Positions 11,880-21,728 of a DNA stretch of 64,000 nt are shown here, piece after piece. The stretch spans positions 20,330 to 84,329 of the forward strand of contig JAXLVK010000012.1 of assembly GCA_046329055.1 (NCBI GenBank), given 5' to 3'. How positions within the stretch are numbered: position 1 is the stretch's first letter; each line of letters begins with the position of its first letter. A program made the translations under genes and the position numbers. The notes beneath the pieces are model-generated. The model did no database searches, had not been told where the DNA came from, and saw only the letters and a list, made by a program, of their open reading frames with translations. This DNA comes from JADKCL01 sp046329055 (GTDB taxonomy: Bacteria > Bacteroidota > Bacteroidia > J057 > JADKCL01).

Positions 11880-14823
11880 AGCTTGAAGTGGGAAGATAAA
11901 GTCTGACCAATGTGCCCCTGGGATGGCCCGAGGCGTCCAAAAGGTCGTCAATGTACAATGAAATATGGGTAGAATGGGTGACGTTGATCAGGCGGATGCG
12001 CTCGTGGATGTTGGTGAGGGCCAATGAGGGGCCGAGGTGCTTGCGCGCAATCTGCGATGCAGCCTCCCTCCCGATGCCATTGTCCTCGACCTCGATGCAG
12101 ATCGTGCCATCCAGTGACCGCCCGATGCGCAGCCAGAGTGTGGGACGATCCCTCTGCATTTGCAGGCCGTGCCAGATGGCATTTTCCAGCAGGGGTTGCA
12201 GCAGCATTGGCGGCACCTGACAGGCATCCCAATTCACCCCCGGCTGCAATTCCACATGGTAGGTGAACTCCGGGCCAAATCGCAGCTTTTCCAGGTCCAG
12301 GTAGTCCCAGAGGATCTCCACCTCGCGCGAAATGGGAATGGTCTCGTGGTTGCTCGCCTCCAAAACAGCGCGCATGAGCTTGGAAAATCCCACGAGGTGC
12401 CGCTCGGCCGTCTCGTGGTCCCTCAGCTTGAGGAGGTGTTGGATGGAATTGAGGACATTGAAAATGAAATGCGGGCGCATTTGAGAGCGCAGGGCCTTGA
12501 TCTCGGCTTGCAGGAGTTGCAGGTTGGTCTCAGTGCGGCGTTGCTTGCTGCGCATGCCCAGCCAAGTCAGCACTCCCACAAAGAGCAGCACCGCCAATCC
12601 GGCGAGGACTCGGAACCACCAGCGTTCGTGGAGCTTGGGCGGCAGATCAACCTCCATCCGGGCCAGGTTGGCGTTGGGTGCGGCAGAGGGATAGATCGCG
12701 GACACCTCGAAGGTATAGCTACCCGGCGGCAGATTGTAATAGTAGGCGCTCCTCCCCTCGCTCATCCGCCAATCGCGGTCATAGCCCTGCAGGCGGTAGC
12801 GGTAGCGCACATCGCCCAGCGCAGGCAGCAGCCGGCCTTGGAACCGGAATTCGAGGTTGTCCTGATCCGTGTCCAATGCCTGTCCCGGCGCGACGACCTC
12901 CCCCTCGGCCAGCAATTGGGTGATCTTGGTCGATTGCGGTAGCCGGGAGCGGCCCCTGTCCTCCACCTCCAGCGCCACAATGCCCACATCCGTCGCGATA
13001 TAGGCCTTGCCCTCGTATTCGAAGATGTCGTTCACCTTGTTGGAAGGTAGGCCGTCCAGCATGTTGTAATTGAGGATGGAGACATGCGAATGCCCCTTCA
13101 AGCCATTCGCGGACCTGCGCACCAGGCTCAGGCCCCGGTTCGTGCAGACCCAGAGACCCGAGGGCCCCTCGTAGAGGCGGTTGCACATGTCGGAGACCAA
13201 GCCCTGACGCTCCCGGAGATTCCAGACTTGGTCCCCCCAGATGCCATAGATGCCCGCGCCCCGGGTCGCCACCACGATCATGCCATTGCCCAACTCTGCG
13301 ATATCCGTCACACGGTTCCTGAAGATCGGATTTTCAGGATGAAATGGGATCAGCGTGTCCGGGTCGTACAGGTACAGGCCCTCCGTCGATCCCAGCCATA
13401 TCCGCCCCTTGCTGTCAGGAAACATGGCGGTATGGAAACGCAGTCTCCTCGATCGATTGTTGGGATTGACCAGCTTTCCAGCCACCAGGTCCCAGATGAC
13501 GTAGCCATAGCTTGCCGCCATGTAGAGCAGGTTGCCCCGCCTGAACATGGACCGCGCCGGGAATCCCGACTCCGGCCATTTTGGAGTATGGGTGACCTTT
13601 CCTGTGGCCATGTCAAACGAACGCCTACCCGCCAGCAACTGCCCGTATTCCGGCAGCGGCATGAAATCGTGGTTGCCCTCGCCCGACATGAGCACGAAGC
13701 GTTTGTCCAGCCAGAACCAGCCCGACTCGTTCAGATTCGCCGCGAGGATGGAATCATGGCCGCAGAGCATGTACAGCGTGGAGTCCACGCGCCGCATCCG
13801 GTTCACATTCAGCAGCGGTTCGCCGTGCACCTTGGCATAGACCCGGTTGGAAAGGTTGCGCACGAGCAGCACCCCATTGATGGTACAGATCCAATAGCTC
13901 CGGTTGGAGTCGTGCAGGACCTCAAACACCGTTTCATCATGGAACAGTGTCGCCTCCGGCCGCAGGTCCGCACCGAGGCATTGCAATCCCTGACTTGTGG
14001 CGATCCAGACCTTGCCGTCATGGTCCAACTCCAAGGCATTGAACCCATTGGGCAGGGCTAACGGCGCGCTGACCTTGCAACCCCGGATTTCAAACAACTG
14101 ATGGGCCATCGCCGCGACCCAGTGATCGGGTCCCAATGTAACACCCATGACCCGCGACATGTGGAAGCGCCGCTTCAGATCGTAATGGAGCTGCCAGGAG
14201 ATGCGCTCACCCTCACACCGCTGTCCCAGGTCGGCATCTGGCGAATCATCCTGCCCGAAGATGGAGGGTGCCGCCACGAATACCGTCTTTCCAGATGCTG
14301 GCAACCGGATCAATCCCGCATTCGTGCTGTCCGGGAACCGCACCGTATCTAGCCTGCCCGTGTACAGGTCCAGCAGGAAGGTCTGCGGCGCAGCCGGCGC
14401 CAGGGTCAGGTACATCTTGCCCACCTCGGGGCAGGTCATGGTGTTGATGAATGTGCCATGGAGTTGTTCCCGGAGGCGGTCATTGAAGGGATAGGGCCGC
14501 ACCCGGCCATGGTCCAGGATGCTCAGCGTCCCGTCCAGTCCCCGCATCCACACCAGCCCAGTGGGGTCCTCCGCAAATCCAAAAATGGTATTGCAAGCCA
14601 GCCCATCCGCCTGACTGAAATTCTGGAAGGCATAGCCATCGAACATCGAGATGCCATGATCCGTCGCGAACCAGATATTGCCGTCGTGGTCCTCGTAGGC
14701 ATCATAGACCTCATTGCTCGGCAGCCCATCGTCCACGGTGTAGCGGATCGCCACAGGGTTCTGCGCCTGCAAGAACCCGCAGCCGATGACCACCAAGCAA
14801 CATATCCAATAGACCCTGAGCAT
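11860..14823 (-). CDS. Propeller-sensor LytS-type histidine kinase
   Basis: 987 residues. A signal peptide (MLRVYWICCLVVIGCG) is followed by two-component-regulator propeller repeats (for example DGLPSNEVYDAYEDHDGNIW), a Y_Y_Y domain (YRYRLQGYDRDWRMSEG... near 700), one transmembrane helix (FRVLAGLAVLLFVGVLTWLG) and a cytoplasmic His_kinase domain. The phospho-accepting His is in MRPHFIFNVLNSI, the N box in LLQPLLENAIWHGL and the G box in VEDNGIGR. The architecture senses a periplasmic ligand, often a glycan or peptide in this phylum, although nothing here identifies it. It overlaps the regulator gene by 20 bases. Confidence 0.93.
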   Translation of the reverse strand: MLRVYWICCLVVIGCGFLQAQNPVAIRYTVDDGLPSNEVYDAYEDHDGNIWFATDHGISMFDGYAFQNFSQADGLACNTIFGFAEDPTGLVWMRGLDGTLSILDHGRVRPYPFNDRLREQLHGTFINTMTCPEVGKMYLTLAPAAPQTFLLDLYTGRLDTVRFPDSTNAGLIRLPASGKTVFVAAPSIFGQDDSPDADLGQRCEGERISWQLHYDLKRRFHMSRVMGVTLGPDHWVAAMAHQLFEIRGCKVSAPLALPNGFNALELDHDGKVWIATSQGLQCLGADLRPEATLFHDETVFEVLHDSNRSYWICTINGVLLVRNLSNRVYAKVHGEPLLNVNRMRRVDSTLYMLCGHDSILAANLNESGWFWLDKRFVLMSGEGNHDFMPLPEYGQLLAGRRSFDMATGKVTHTPKWPESGFPARSMFRRGNLLYMAASYGYVIWDLVAGKLVNPNNRSRRLRFHTAMFPDSKGRIWLGSTEGLYLYDPDTLIPFHPENPIFRNRVTDIAELGNGMIVVATRGAGIYGIWGDQVWNLRERQGLVSDMCNRLYEGPSGLWVCTNRGLSLVRRSANGLKGHSHVSILNYNMLDGLPSNKVNDIFEYEGKAYIATDVGIVALEVEDRGRSRLPQSTKITQLLAEGEVVAPGQALDTDQDNLEFRFQGRLLPALGDVRYRYRLQGYDRDWRMSEGRSAYYYNLPPGSYTFEVSAIYPSAAPNANLARMEVDLPPKLHERWWFRVLAGLAVLLFVGVLTWLGMRSKQRRTETNLQLLQAEIKALRSQMRPHFIFNVLNSIQHLLKLRDHETAERHLVGFSKLMRAVLEASNHETIPISREVEILWDYLDLEKLRFGPEFTYHVELQPGVNWDACQVPPMLLQPLLENAIWHGLQMQRDRPTLWLRIGRSLDGTICIEVEDNGIGREAASQIARKHLGPSLALTNIHERIRLINVTHSTHISLYIDDLLDASGHPRGTLVRLYLPTSSYVSRNR

Positions 14824-15104
14824 CTCCTATTACCTCGTCCCTGTGGCCGCGAGGGCAACCTGAACGCAGATCAAATGTATCGATTGGACGACGATTTCGG
14901 ATGCATTTGCCCTCGTGGAGTGAGAAAATTGGCAGAAATGAGGCTGGGGAGGCCGAGTTTGTCCGAAGACTCGTGAGGGAGTTTGGCGGAATTTGATCGA
15001 CTGCCGCTCCGATGCTCAACGCAGGATGCAAACAATCCCAAAACTTGCGTAACTTACATTCAGGGTATTGGTCTATCAACTACAGTGCTATCCCTCAGCG
15101 CCTT

Positions 15105-18030
15105 ATGAAGAACCTTGTCATCACCAAAACTTGGTTGGCTTTCGGGACGACCTGCCTGCTGCTCTTGTCCATGGCGCATGCCCAGAACTCGGGCAAGTTC
15201 CTCGACCGATTTGACGCCCGCAGTTTCATCGAAAACCAGGGGCAGTTTGATCAGCGCATCCAAAAGGACCCGATTCTCTATGGATTTGAAAAAGGCGGGC
15301 AACACATCTACCTCAGCCGCAACAAGGCCTATTTCCATCTCTTCGAGGTCCAGATTCACCCAGAATCGGAGGAGGAGGAGCGGGAGGAACCCGATCGTGA
15401 GCGCAGGCACCGTGATCCTGATGGGCCGGAGGCCTACAGCGCCATCGATGAGCCGGACCACAAGCGGGTGAACTTCAAGGACGATTTGCTGGAGGCTGAG
15501 TGGATCGGCGCCAACCCGTCGGCAGAAATCTTGCCTTCGGAAATGGATTCCTATACCCATACCTTTGAATTGGGCCGCTACCACAACACCAAGACCAAGG
15601 AGGGCCTGCATTCTTACAAGAAGGTCACCTACCAGAACCTCTACCCCCACATCGATGTCGAATACACCCTGCATCCTGAGTCGGGGGTGAAATACAGCCT
15701 CATCGTACACCCCGGCGCCGACCTGCGCCAAGTCAAGTTGAGGTATTCGAAGCGGCCTGTGCTGCAAAAAGACGGCACCATCAAGACAGCCACACGGTTC
15801 GGCGATGTGGTGGACCATACCCCGGTTTCCTTCCTGCAAGGCTCCGGCAAAAGCGTCGATTCCCGGTATGTGGTCTCTGGAAATGAGATCTCATTTGAAG
15901 TCGGCCCTTACGACGCCAATCAGACCCTCGTGATCGATCCCTGGACCAACCTCCCCAATGATGTGAACACGAACTGGGACTGTGCCTGGGAATGCGAGAC
16001 GGACAATCTGGGCAACGTTTATGCCATCTATGGCTGCATGCCCATGCAATTGCGGAAGTACAATGCCGCCGGTGCTGTGCAATGGACCTACAATACCACT
16101 TATGACACGACCTCCTGGCTCGGCACGTTCGTCACCGACAATGCTGGCAATTCCTATGTGACCCTGGGTTCTACTGCTGCCATCCGCAAGGTGAGCCCGG
16201 CGGGGGCACTGTTGTGGAGCCAAGGCAATATCACGGGCATGTTGCTGGGCGAATTCTGGAGCATCGCTTTCAACTGTGACCAATCGCGGCTGATCGTGGG
16301 TGGCACGGGCGGCACACTTCCTCCCCTGCCCTACATTTACGGGGTGAATCCAGCGACAGGGGCATTGGCGGGCAGCATTCAGGTCCATGCGAGCACAGGC
16401 GTTTTCAATTCCTCCGAAGTCAGGGGCATCACCGCCACCGACAATGCCAAGTATTATTGGCTGTCGCATGACTCCATTGGCTACATCACACAGAACTTCT
16501 CCGCCTGTCCCGGTGCGCATTCGACCCTGATCGCCTACAACAATTACCACCTCGGCTACAAATGCGAAAACTGGCGCTACGACAATACGGGGATCGAGGC
16601 ACTGGCCTACTATGGCGGATTTGTCTATGTGAACCGCGGCGACCGCTTGGACAAGCGCAATTTCGCAACCGGGGCGATTGTGGCCTCAGCGGCCATTCCC
16701 GGCGGGGGATATACCACCTCATTGGGCCTCGGGCAGGTGCAAAACAGCGGCATCATCATCGACAATACCGGGCGCATTTTCGTGGGATCAAAGGGCTCTG
16801 TGTCGCAGTTCAATACCGCCCTCACCCTCCTCAGCACCACGGCCGTCACAGGTGGATTCAATGTCTATGACGTGGCCCTCACCTCAACTGGACAACTGAT
16901 CGCCTGTGGCGCCTCAGGCACTTCCGCGACCGCGTCCCGGACAGGAACGGTGGAATCCTTGGGAGTATTGGGGGCCGCGCCCTATGTGATGCCCTGCTGC
17001 GATGCGACGATTTGCCCGATCGGGCCATTTTGCTCCACCCAAGGTCCCGTGACCCTGACGGCAGCCGCGGGAGGCGCAGTTTGGAGTTCATCGGCACCGG
17101 GCTTCAATGCCGCTACCGGACCTTCACCCCATCCATCGCGGGCGTGGGAACTTATACCTTTACAATACCCAAGCCTGCGGGGTGGACTCCCTGCGCATCC
17201 AAGTGATTCCTTGCGCTGGACTAACCGTGTGCCGCATGCCCAATGGCGGACCTCCAAGTCACAGGCGGCACTGGGACCTACCAATGGCAAACGGGAACCA
17301 TGGTCTCCACTCTGCCCATTGGGCATCGGCCCAGGTTGCGCGGCCTTCACACAGACATTGAACACCCTGACCTGGACCAATTACACCACTGGCAGCGTCA
17401 TCACCCCACCCGTGGGCGCGGACACCATGCAAGTGACCGGCAATTCCATCACCAATACCTCCTGGAACATCAGCACCCTCCCACCCTGCACGATCTTGCC
17501 CCTCAGCCTCACGACATTTGAAGGGGAAGCCAAGGCACCGCAGGTCAATGCCCTCACTTGGAAACATCGAGCGAGGAAAATAGCCGCTACTTCACCTTGG
17601 AGCGTTCGGGGGATGCCAAGGAATGGAAGTTTGTGGCCCAAGTCCCCGCTGCGGGCACGTCCACCGAGCCCACGCAATATGCGCAGATGGACCGGGAGGC
17701 GTTTGCGCCACTCACCTGCTACCGCCCGGCCATACAGACCAAGATGGCCATTACCACTACCCTCAGCACGATCGCAGTAGCCGCAGCCGGCAGCGACAAC
17801 CTCATCATCGACCTCCATCCCAATCCGGCTGATGATGCCTTCAGCTTCACCACCCGACGGCGGTCAGCGCAAGCCTCGGCACCAAGGCGCGACCGCGCCA
17901 TTGAACCCTGCAGATTGTCAGCCATGGGCAGGTCGGGTAGAGCGGAGCTGGACGGCCCTATCGCAGTTGCAGACGGCAGGTGGATATCGGCATTGGCTTC
18001 CGGTCAGCGATGATGGTTTCCGGCAAGGGA
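15105..18030 (+). pseudogene. DUF7948/SBBP-type T9SS exoprotein, intact to about 17.1 kb then frameshifted
   Basis: ATG 15105 gives a signal peptide (MKNLVITKTWLAFGTTCLLL...AHA). The DUF7948 domain follows (FIENQGQFDQRI, YTHTFELGRYH, YPHIDVEYT), then propeller/SBBP-like repeats (CETDNLGNVYAIYG, VTDNAGNSYVTLG). This frame is clean to about 17110. Beyond it the protein changes frame about six times in 900 bases: TFTPSIAGVGTYTFT, then YNTQACGVDSLRIQVIPC, then LQVTGGTGTYQWQTG, then TSSEENSRYFTLERSGD, then NLIIDLHPNPADDAFSF. The last piece is the start of a type A sorting domain, so the whole gene is present but broken. Its end merges with the duplicated segment that starts at 18024. Confidence 0.75.
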
Positions 18031-18690
18031 TGCGGTCGTGGGCGTTCCGGAAGGTGGTGGTGGCGCATGGGGGTGATGGGGAATCCATCCGCACGCTTGC
18101 GCTGGCCTGCCTGGTGTCTGGTGTACTCGTTCTGAATGTTGTTATTGACCGGGGTGAACATCGTGATGCACCTCCACCACGACTGACCTCGTGGATGAAG
18201 TGATCGACACCGCCCATGGATTTCGTCTCGAACCCGGATTATCCAGCATTCTTACCGCTGCCGGGAACCGAGATTCAGTTTGCCGATGCCTCACAGGGGC
18301 GAAAGCGAGCTGGTTTTGGGGATTTCGGAGATGGCTATCTGGCGAAGGGCATCATATTGCGCACCCTTCACCGAGGAGGAGTTTACTGCGCGTCACCATC
18401 GGCGGGAAATCGTGCCAGCGGAACGTGACGCTTTGCGTGCGGTGAGGGTTTGCTCGCATTAGTGGAGTACCAGGCCATCCTGACCCCAGCCCCAACTTCC
18501 TCATTTGGCCTGTCAGGTCAGCCATTGGCCCAAAGGCCAGTGTGGAGCAATGCCTCGCTGGTGGAGCGTCGTGGACATCACCTGCTTTGCCTTCGATGAG
18601 GCAGGGTTGCATCAGCGGGGATGATGCCTCGCCTGACGCCCACGGGCCAACATCCTCATTGATGAGCGAAGGTTTTCCCGACGGTCCGGC
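18024..18690 (+). repeat. Direct repeat, left copy (PKD tail and flank)
   Basis: This segment matches 19973-20635 along its length, starting at the shared CAAGGGATGCGG and fading after CATCCTCATTGA. It includes a PKD-domain tail (same protein as 20110-20396) but here with several indels, so the frame is lost. Between the copies is the truncated transposase. The pair may reflect insertion into a multi-copy adhesin tail, or recombination between copies. Confidence 0.75.
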
Positions 18691-18767
18691 TTTTTTGCGA
18701 GAATAAAATATATTGCTCATAACCAATGCCTTACAGATGCATTTTTGTAGTTTTGTCGCACTAACAG

Positions 18768-19975
18768 GTGTTTTTGGTGTTCATCCGGGTAGTCGATACC
18801 GCCTCTGGTTCCAGGGCCGTTCAGTTGGTTTACTACCGGAACAGGAAGCGTGTGATCTACAAGCACGTTGGCAGCGCGAGGACCGACGAGGAGCTGTCCG
18901 AGCTGAGGCGGCTTGCACAAGAGATCCTGGACGGCTTGATGCCGCCGCTCCCGTTCCAGGGCGAGGCGGGGCCGGCTAACGTTCTTGACCTGGGGCGGAG
19001 CGAGTTCATAGGTGTCTATTATGGCTATTTCCACGAGACCGTGGGCGCTGTGGCGGCGCAGGTCGGGTTTGACAGCATCCTGAGTCCGCTGCTGCTGGAC
19101 CTGGCGATCATCCGGATTTTCGAGCCTGCGTCCAAGCTGCGCTCCATCGAGTTGCTGCATGAGTACTTCGGCATCCGGCACCGCAGGCAGGCTTACTACG
19201 AGTCGGCCCCGCTGTGGCTTGACCTCCAAGGCAAGGCCCAGTCAGCCGCAGTTGGATTCGCAAAGGCACGCTATTCGTTCCAATACGACCTGGTCTTCTA
19301 CGACGTGACAACCCTCTACTTCGAGTCCTTCACCGAGGACGGCCTGAGGAGGAACGGCTTCTCGAAGGACAGCAAGTCCCAGCAGCCGCAGGTCCTGGTG
19401 GCCTTGATGGTGACCCGGGAGGGGCTGCCGCTCGCTTACGAGGTATTCCCGGGCAACACGTTCGAGGGCCACACCATCATCCCCGTGATCAAGGAGTTCA
19501 TCAAGCGGAACAAGGTCGTCAACTTCACGGTGGTGGCCGACGCCGCCATGCTGAGCGCCTCCAACATCGAGCAACTGGAGGCCGAGGGGATCAACTACAT
19601 CGTCGGGGCGCGGATGGGCAGCATCAGCGCCGACCTCTGCGGCCTGGTCGATGCAAGCCTGCAGAGGGAGGACGGCAGGTCCATCAGGCTGAAGACCCCT
19701 GTCGGCGACCTCATTTGCAGCTACTCAAAGGACCGCCATGCAAAGGACCGGCACGAGATGGAGAAACAGCTGCAGAAGGCAAGGCAGGTGGTCGACACGC
19801 CCTCAAAGAACAGGAAGCTGAGGTTCACCAAGGTCAACGGGCAGGCATTGGAGCTGAACCAGGAGCTTGTTGAGAGGGCCACCAAGATGCTCGGGATCAA
19901 GGGCTACTACACAAACCTTGATGAGCGCGTCGCGGACAACCAGGACGTCATCGCCACGTACCACGAGCTCTACAA
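18768..19975 (+). mobile_element. IS1634/IS4-superfamily transposase, 3' truncated
   Basis: A GTG-started frame encodes about 403 residues of a DDE transposase: VVDTASGSRAVQLVYYRNRK at the N-terminus, FYDVTTLYFES (first catalytic Asp region), FPGNTFEGHTIIPVI, VVADAAMLSASN (second Asp region), INYIVGAR, and TNLDERVADNQDVIATYHEL. In IS1634 relatives the chain continues after YHELYK with the third acidic residue and a C-terminal region, giving about 540-600 residues. Here it is cut at 19973 by the right direct repeat and runs into unrelated sequence. No terminal inverted repeats were seen. Inactive on its own. Confidence 0.88.
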
Positions 19976-20635
19976 GGGATGCGGTCCGCATTCCGGAAGG
20001 TGGTGGTGGCGCATGGGGGGTGATGGAGAATCCATCCACATGGGCTTGGTGTCAGCCTGCCTGGTGTTCAGGACGGATTTGTTCTGAATGTTTTTATTGA
20101 CCGGGGTGAACATCGGATGTTGCACCTCCACCACGGACGACCTCGTGGTTGAAGTGATCGACACCGCCCATGCGGATTTCGTCTCGAACCCGGATTATCC
20201 AGCATTCCTACCGCTGCCGGGAACCGAGATTCAGTTTGCCGATGCCTCACAGGGCGCAGCGAGCTGGTATTGGGATTTCGGAGATGGCATTTCCGGTGAA
20301 GGGCATCATATTGCGCACTCCTTCACCGAGGTGGGTGTTTACTATGTCACCATCGGCAGGAAATCGTACAGCGGAAACGTGACGCTGGTGCGGTGAGGGT
20401 TTGCTTGCATTAGTGGAGTACCGCGGGCTATCCTTGACCCAGCCCCAATTTCCTCATTTGGCCTGTCAGGTCAGCCATTGGCCCAAAGGCCAGTGTGGAG
20501 CAATGCCTCGCTGGTATGTCGTGGGACATCACTCAGCTTTGCTCGATGAGGCAGGGTTGCATCAGCGGGATGATGCCCGCCTCCACGCCCACGGGCCAAT
20601 ATCCTCATTGAGCGAGGCGAAGGTTTTTGAAACAC
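19973..20635 (+). repeat. Direct repeat, right copy
   Basis: The right partner of 18024-18690. It begins inside the transposase codons for LYK, which shows that the repeat boundary cuts the IS. This copy keeps an open PKD-domain reading frame. The last 240 bases (20397-20635) carry no gene but have short palindromes such as GGCCCAAAGGCC, also present in the left copy. Confidence 0.75.
20110..20396 (+). pseudogene. C-terminal PKD-domain fragment of a surface protein
   Basis: About 95 codons read STTDDLVVEVIDTAHADF...GTEIQFADASQGAASWYWDFGDGISGEGHHIAHSFTEVG, a PKD domain with its WDFGDG signature, ending in a stop at 20396. There is no convincing start, signal peptide or sorting tail, so this is a gene end separated from its body. 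The same fragment is present in damaged form near 18190-18440. Confidence 0.6.
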
Positions 20636-20686
20636 TTTTTTTGTAGTACTCTCGTGCTGTATGGCCTACATCGATGTGTGTCGGGA

Positions 20687-21133
20687 TCATGGTTCCAATT
20701 TGGGGAGGCTGTTTCTCAATTTTGGAAGCTCTTTATCACACCAATCACTTACCGACATGCCACCCACTATCGTCACTAGCGGGAGTAATGCGTCAAGTTC
20801 AGGCTGGCAAACCGGGAAGATTCCCTTTCGGATCTCCTGGAGCAAGTGCCGAAACTCTTCGTCGGTCCATTCCTGAAGTGCCATGTTGAACTGCTGCAAA
20901 TTCAATTCATTTGAGATGAGAAGGTGGTTGAGTCCGAGGTACAGCACTTCCAACTCTCCGAGAATCGAAGAGGACCGAAACGAATCAAGATACTCCACTT
21001 GCAGAGGGACATCAAGTCCAAGCGGCTGATCATGATCGATTTCATAGAGATTTGCGACGTTGCCAAAGACCCCTCTCAGGAATCCACCGTTGATGGCGAT
21101 TGGGTCTTGGTGTATGAATTCAGAATGTGACAT
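20687..21133 (-). CDS. Putative immunity protein 2, paralogue of the gene at 21294
   Basis: 148 residues from ATG 21133 (MSHSEFIHQDPIAINGG). It shares with the 141-residue neighbour the pattern GFL(R/Q)..(F/L)G.(V/I).(N/D)LY.IDH, LEVLYLG, (D/A)EE.RHLL.E, QPELDALLP(L/F)V and LPKLR..LPKL. I do not recognise the family. Position directly behind a toxin-tip remnant (21120-21290), just as its paralogue lies behind the full toxin, makes immunity the likely role. In-frame codons upstream of ATG 21133 belong to the remnant read in another frame. Confidence 0.65.
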   Translation of the reverse strand: MSHSEFIHQDPIAINGGFLRGVFGNVANLYEIDHDQPLGLDVPLQVEYLDSFRSSSILGELEVLYLGLNHLLISNELNLQQFNMALQEWTDEEFRHLLQEIRKGIFPVCQPELDALLPLVTIVGGMSVSDWCDKELPKLRNSLPKLEP

Positions 21134-21290
21134 TGAGCCGAGCGGTTGGGAGATATGAATTGGTGGCGAAGTCGAAGTCGGTCGCATCGGGAAGGTGCTG
21201 GAATGTGATTGATCAGTTGACATCGGATGCCCATCCAATCTTGGTGTATGTGTGATTAAATGCTACACGAGAAAGCAGCTAGATTGGATG
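21120..21290 (-). pseudogene. Orphan toxin-tip remnant
   Basis: In the minus direction this encodes KIGWASDVN, a stop codon, SITFQHLPDATDFD, and a further 17 residues to a stop at 21120. It lines up with the last 40 residues of the toxin at 21729 (RIRWAADVQKWITVQHFPDATDFD). The stop (TGA) replaces the Trp codon of the intact toxin. No start or upstream toxin body is present. Together with the following immunity gene it forms a displaced toxin-tip/immunity cassette of the kind known from polymorphic toxin loci. Confidence 0.7.
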
Positions 21291-21293
21291 AAA

Positions 21294-21719
21294 TTATGTC
21301 AACAGTTTGGGAAGTCCAGCCCTTAATTTCGGTAGGTCATTTTCAATCCATTGATTCAAAGTCTGGTTCACAGAAATTATTGACACAAAGGGCAACAAAG
21401 CATCAAGTTCTGGCTGAGGAAGTGGAAACCATGAGGCCTTGAGTTCACGAAGTAGATGCCTCATTTCCGCATCCGAATATTCTACCTCTGACATGCTAAA
21501 TTCTCCTGCGTTGTTATTCTCGGAGGCCAAAATGAATTGAATACCCAAATATAGCACCTCCAAACTTCCGATATCCGCTAGCCATTGGTATCCCTTAAGA
21601 TACTCTGAAGGTAGAGGAGAGCCAACGGGGAGAACATCCCCATGATCGATGTGGTACAAATCTGGTATTTCACCAAGTGCTCGTTGGAGGAATCCTCTAG
21701 AAATTCTGATCTTTTCCAT
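21294..21719 (-). CDS. Putative immunity protein 1
   Basis: 141 residues from ATG 21719 (MEKIRISRGFLQ); a TTG three codons earlier, directly abutting the toxin stop, is an alternative start. The protein is acidic and probably all-helical, with no signal peptide or membrane segment. Its family is unknown, but it is homologous to the product at 20687. Tight coupling to the toxin (10 bases or fewer), the shared AT-rich base composition and the duplicated tip/immunity arrangement support a role in neutralising the toxin's C-terminal domain. Confidence 0.65.
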   Translation of the reverse strand: MEKIRISRGFLQRALGEIPDLYHIDHGDVLPVGSPLPSEYLKGYQWLADIGSLEVLYLGIQFILASENNNAGEFSMSEVEYSDAEMRHLLRELKASWFPLPQPELDALLPFVSIISVNQTLNQWIENDLPKLRAGLPKLLT

Positions 21720-21728
21720 CCGAGTCAA

